In this document: positions 4,744-5,545 of the stretch, piece after piece
Position numbering within the stretch: position 1 is the stretch's first letter
Layout of the letters: each line of letters starts with the position of its first letter
Assembly: GCA_036402215.1 (NCBI GenBank)
Contig: DASWTI010000262.1
Location: 1 to 5,545 of the forward strand
Direction of reading: 5' to 3'
DNA length: 5,545 nucleotides
From: DASXTS01 sp036402215
GTDB taxonomy: Bacteria; Actinomycetota; Actinomycetes; Mycobacteriales; Pseudonocardiaceae
Position numbers and translations under genes: made by a program
Notes under the pieces: model-generated
The model's database searches: none
The model's input: the letters and a program-made list of their open reading frames with translations, nothing else
What the model was told of the DNA's origin: nothing

Positions 4744-5545
4744 ATGGACGTGACGGTCAACGGCACCACGCACGCGGTGGGGGTGGACGGGGATGAGCCG
4801 GCGATCGGCCTGATCCGCGATCGGCTGGGGCTCACCGGCACCAAGGCGGCCTGCGGCGCGGGGGTGTGCGGGGCCTGCACCGTCCTGGTCGACGGCACGC
4901 CGGTGGTGAGCTGCCTGCTCCCGTGCGCCGCGCTCGACGGGCGTGCGGTGACGACCGTCGAGGGGCTCGACCACCCGGTGCAGCGTGCCTTCGCGGCGCA
5001 CGACGCGCTGCAGTGCGGGTACTGCACGCCGGGCTTCGTGGTGGAGGCGGCGGCGTTCGTGGACCGCTGGCGCGCCGAGCACGGCGACACCGTGCCGGAC
5101 CGGGCCGCGGTGGCCGCGGCGCTCGCCGGGCACCTGTGCCGCTGCGGCGCCTACCGGGCCATCCACGACGCGGTCGCCGCGGCCTGCACCGGCGCCCACG
5201 ACGCCGATCACGCCGATCACGCCGACCGCCGCGCGCGGCCGCCCCGCGAGGAGGCGCTGGCCAAGGTGACCGGCGCCGCCCGCTACACCACCGACGTCCA
5301 TCACGACGGCGGGCTGGAGGGCGTGATCGTGCGCTCCACGGCCCCGCACGCCGTGATCGGCGCCGTCACCGGCCCGCCCGGCGTCCCGCTGGCCGATCTG
5401 CTGCCGCCGGACCGCGTGGTCCGGTACGTCGGCCAGCCGATCGCAGCCGTGGCCGCCGCCACGCACCGCGAGGCCCGCGCCGCGGCCGCCGCCACCCGCG
5501 TCGAGTACCACCGGCGTCCCGCCGTGCCGGACACCGCGGCGGCCA
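4744..5545 (+). CDS. Molybdenum hydroxylase: 2Fe-2S subunit fused to molybdopterin-binding subunit (C-terminus cut by window edge)
   Basis: The visible 267 residues start a xanthine dehydrogenase/aldehyde oxidase family enzyme. Residues 1-75 are a plant-type ferredoxin domain: RDRLGLTGTK, then C37, C42, C45 and C57 for the first 2Fe-2S cluster. Residues 76-148 are the helical 2Fe-2S domain with QCGYCTPGF (C91, C94) and LCRCGAYRAI (C132, C134). A His/Asp-rich linker (about 150-165) leads to the start of the molybdopterin subunit: EEALAKVTGAARYTTDV (170-186), then GVIVRSTAPHAVI and YVGQPIAAVAAATHREA, the a/b-hammerhead region. Such enzymes hydroxylate aldehydes or N-heterocycles. Joining the iron-sulfur part to the Mo part without an FAD domain matches the single-chain Desulfovibrio aldehyde oxidoreductase layout rather than the usual three-gene set. 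An FAD subunit may lie beyond the edge. The ATG has GAGGAG 6 bases upstream. Substrate cannot be judged because the active-site region is outside the window. Confidence 0.9.
   Translation, partial: MDVTVNGTTHAVGVDGDEPAIGLIRDRLGLTGTKAACGAGVCGACTVLVDGTPVVSCLLPCAALDGRAVTTVEGLDHPVQRAFAAHDALQCGYCTPGFVVEAAAFVDRWRAEHGDTVPDRAAVAAALAGHLCRCGAYRAIHDAVAAACTGAHDADHADHADRRARPPREEALAKVTGAARYTTDVHHDGGLEGVIVRSTAPHAVIGAVTGPPGVPLADLLPPDRVVRYVGQPIAAVAAATHREARAAAAATRVEYHRRPAVPDTAAA
5203..5229. repeat. 9-bp tandem repeat in the inter-domain linker
   Basis: GCCGATCAC occurs at 5203-5211 and 5212-5220, followed by a diverged copy, GCCGACCGC, at 5221-5229. The period of nine keeps the reading frame and encodes Ala-Asp-His units in the linker between the iron-sulfur and molybdopterin domains. 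Copy changes would lengthen or shorten the linker by three residues. Confidence 0.8.

Noticed and set aside
4726..5511. A 261-codon minus-strand frame opposite the molybdenum hydroxylase
   Set aside because: The plus strand has all eight cluster cysteines in correct spacing; the antisense product is low-complexity.

Overview
The window is uniformly very GC-rich. Its codons end almost always in G or C, and several start codons are GTG or sit in 4-base stop/start overlaps. Together with a PAS-ANTAR regulator, an FGD-like luciferase-family flavoprotein and a TreS-like glycosidase, this points to a high-GC actinomycete (Actinomycetota). I cannot name the genus from sequence alone. There are six protein genes, two cut by the window edges. 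I found no rRNA, tRNA, CRISPR array, transposase or integrase.

Left block (1-2409, minus strand): a luciferase-like flavin/F420 oxidoreductase is followed, through a GTGA stop/start overlap, by a GH13 glycosidase of the trehalose synthase (TreS) type that runs off the left edge. The coupling implies a joint role, probably in alpha-glucan or trehalose metabolism. The flavoprotein resembles F420-dependent glucose-6-phosphate dehydrogenase in its core but appears to lack that enzyme's phosphate-binding residues.

Middle (2410-3422): a 194-base divergent intergenic region leads to a plus-strand PAS-ANTAR protein, a predicted signal-responsive RNA-binding antiterminator. Its last codons and stop lie in a degenerate 14-15 bp tandem repeat. 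The array fills almost the whole gap to the next, convergent gene and ends in a 12-bp perfect palindrome.

Right-middle (3423-4555, minus strand): two genes of unknown function overlap by ATGA. The first encodes a small soluble helical protein and the second a protein with about four membrane segments. They look like a two-component module in the membrane and are the least explained genes here.

Right block (4556-5545): a divergent region carries a nested inverted repeat over a possible promoter. It leads to a plus-strand molybdenum hydroxylase in which the 2Fe-2S subunit is fused directly to the molybdopterin-binding subunit, with no FAD domain between. The fusion joint contains a small 9-bp tandem repeat. 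The gene continues beyond the right edge.

No single pathway links all the blocks. They are best read as separate metabolic and regulatory units.
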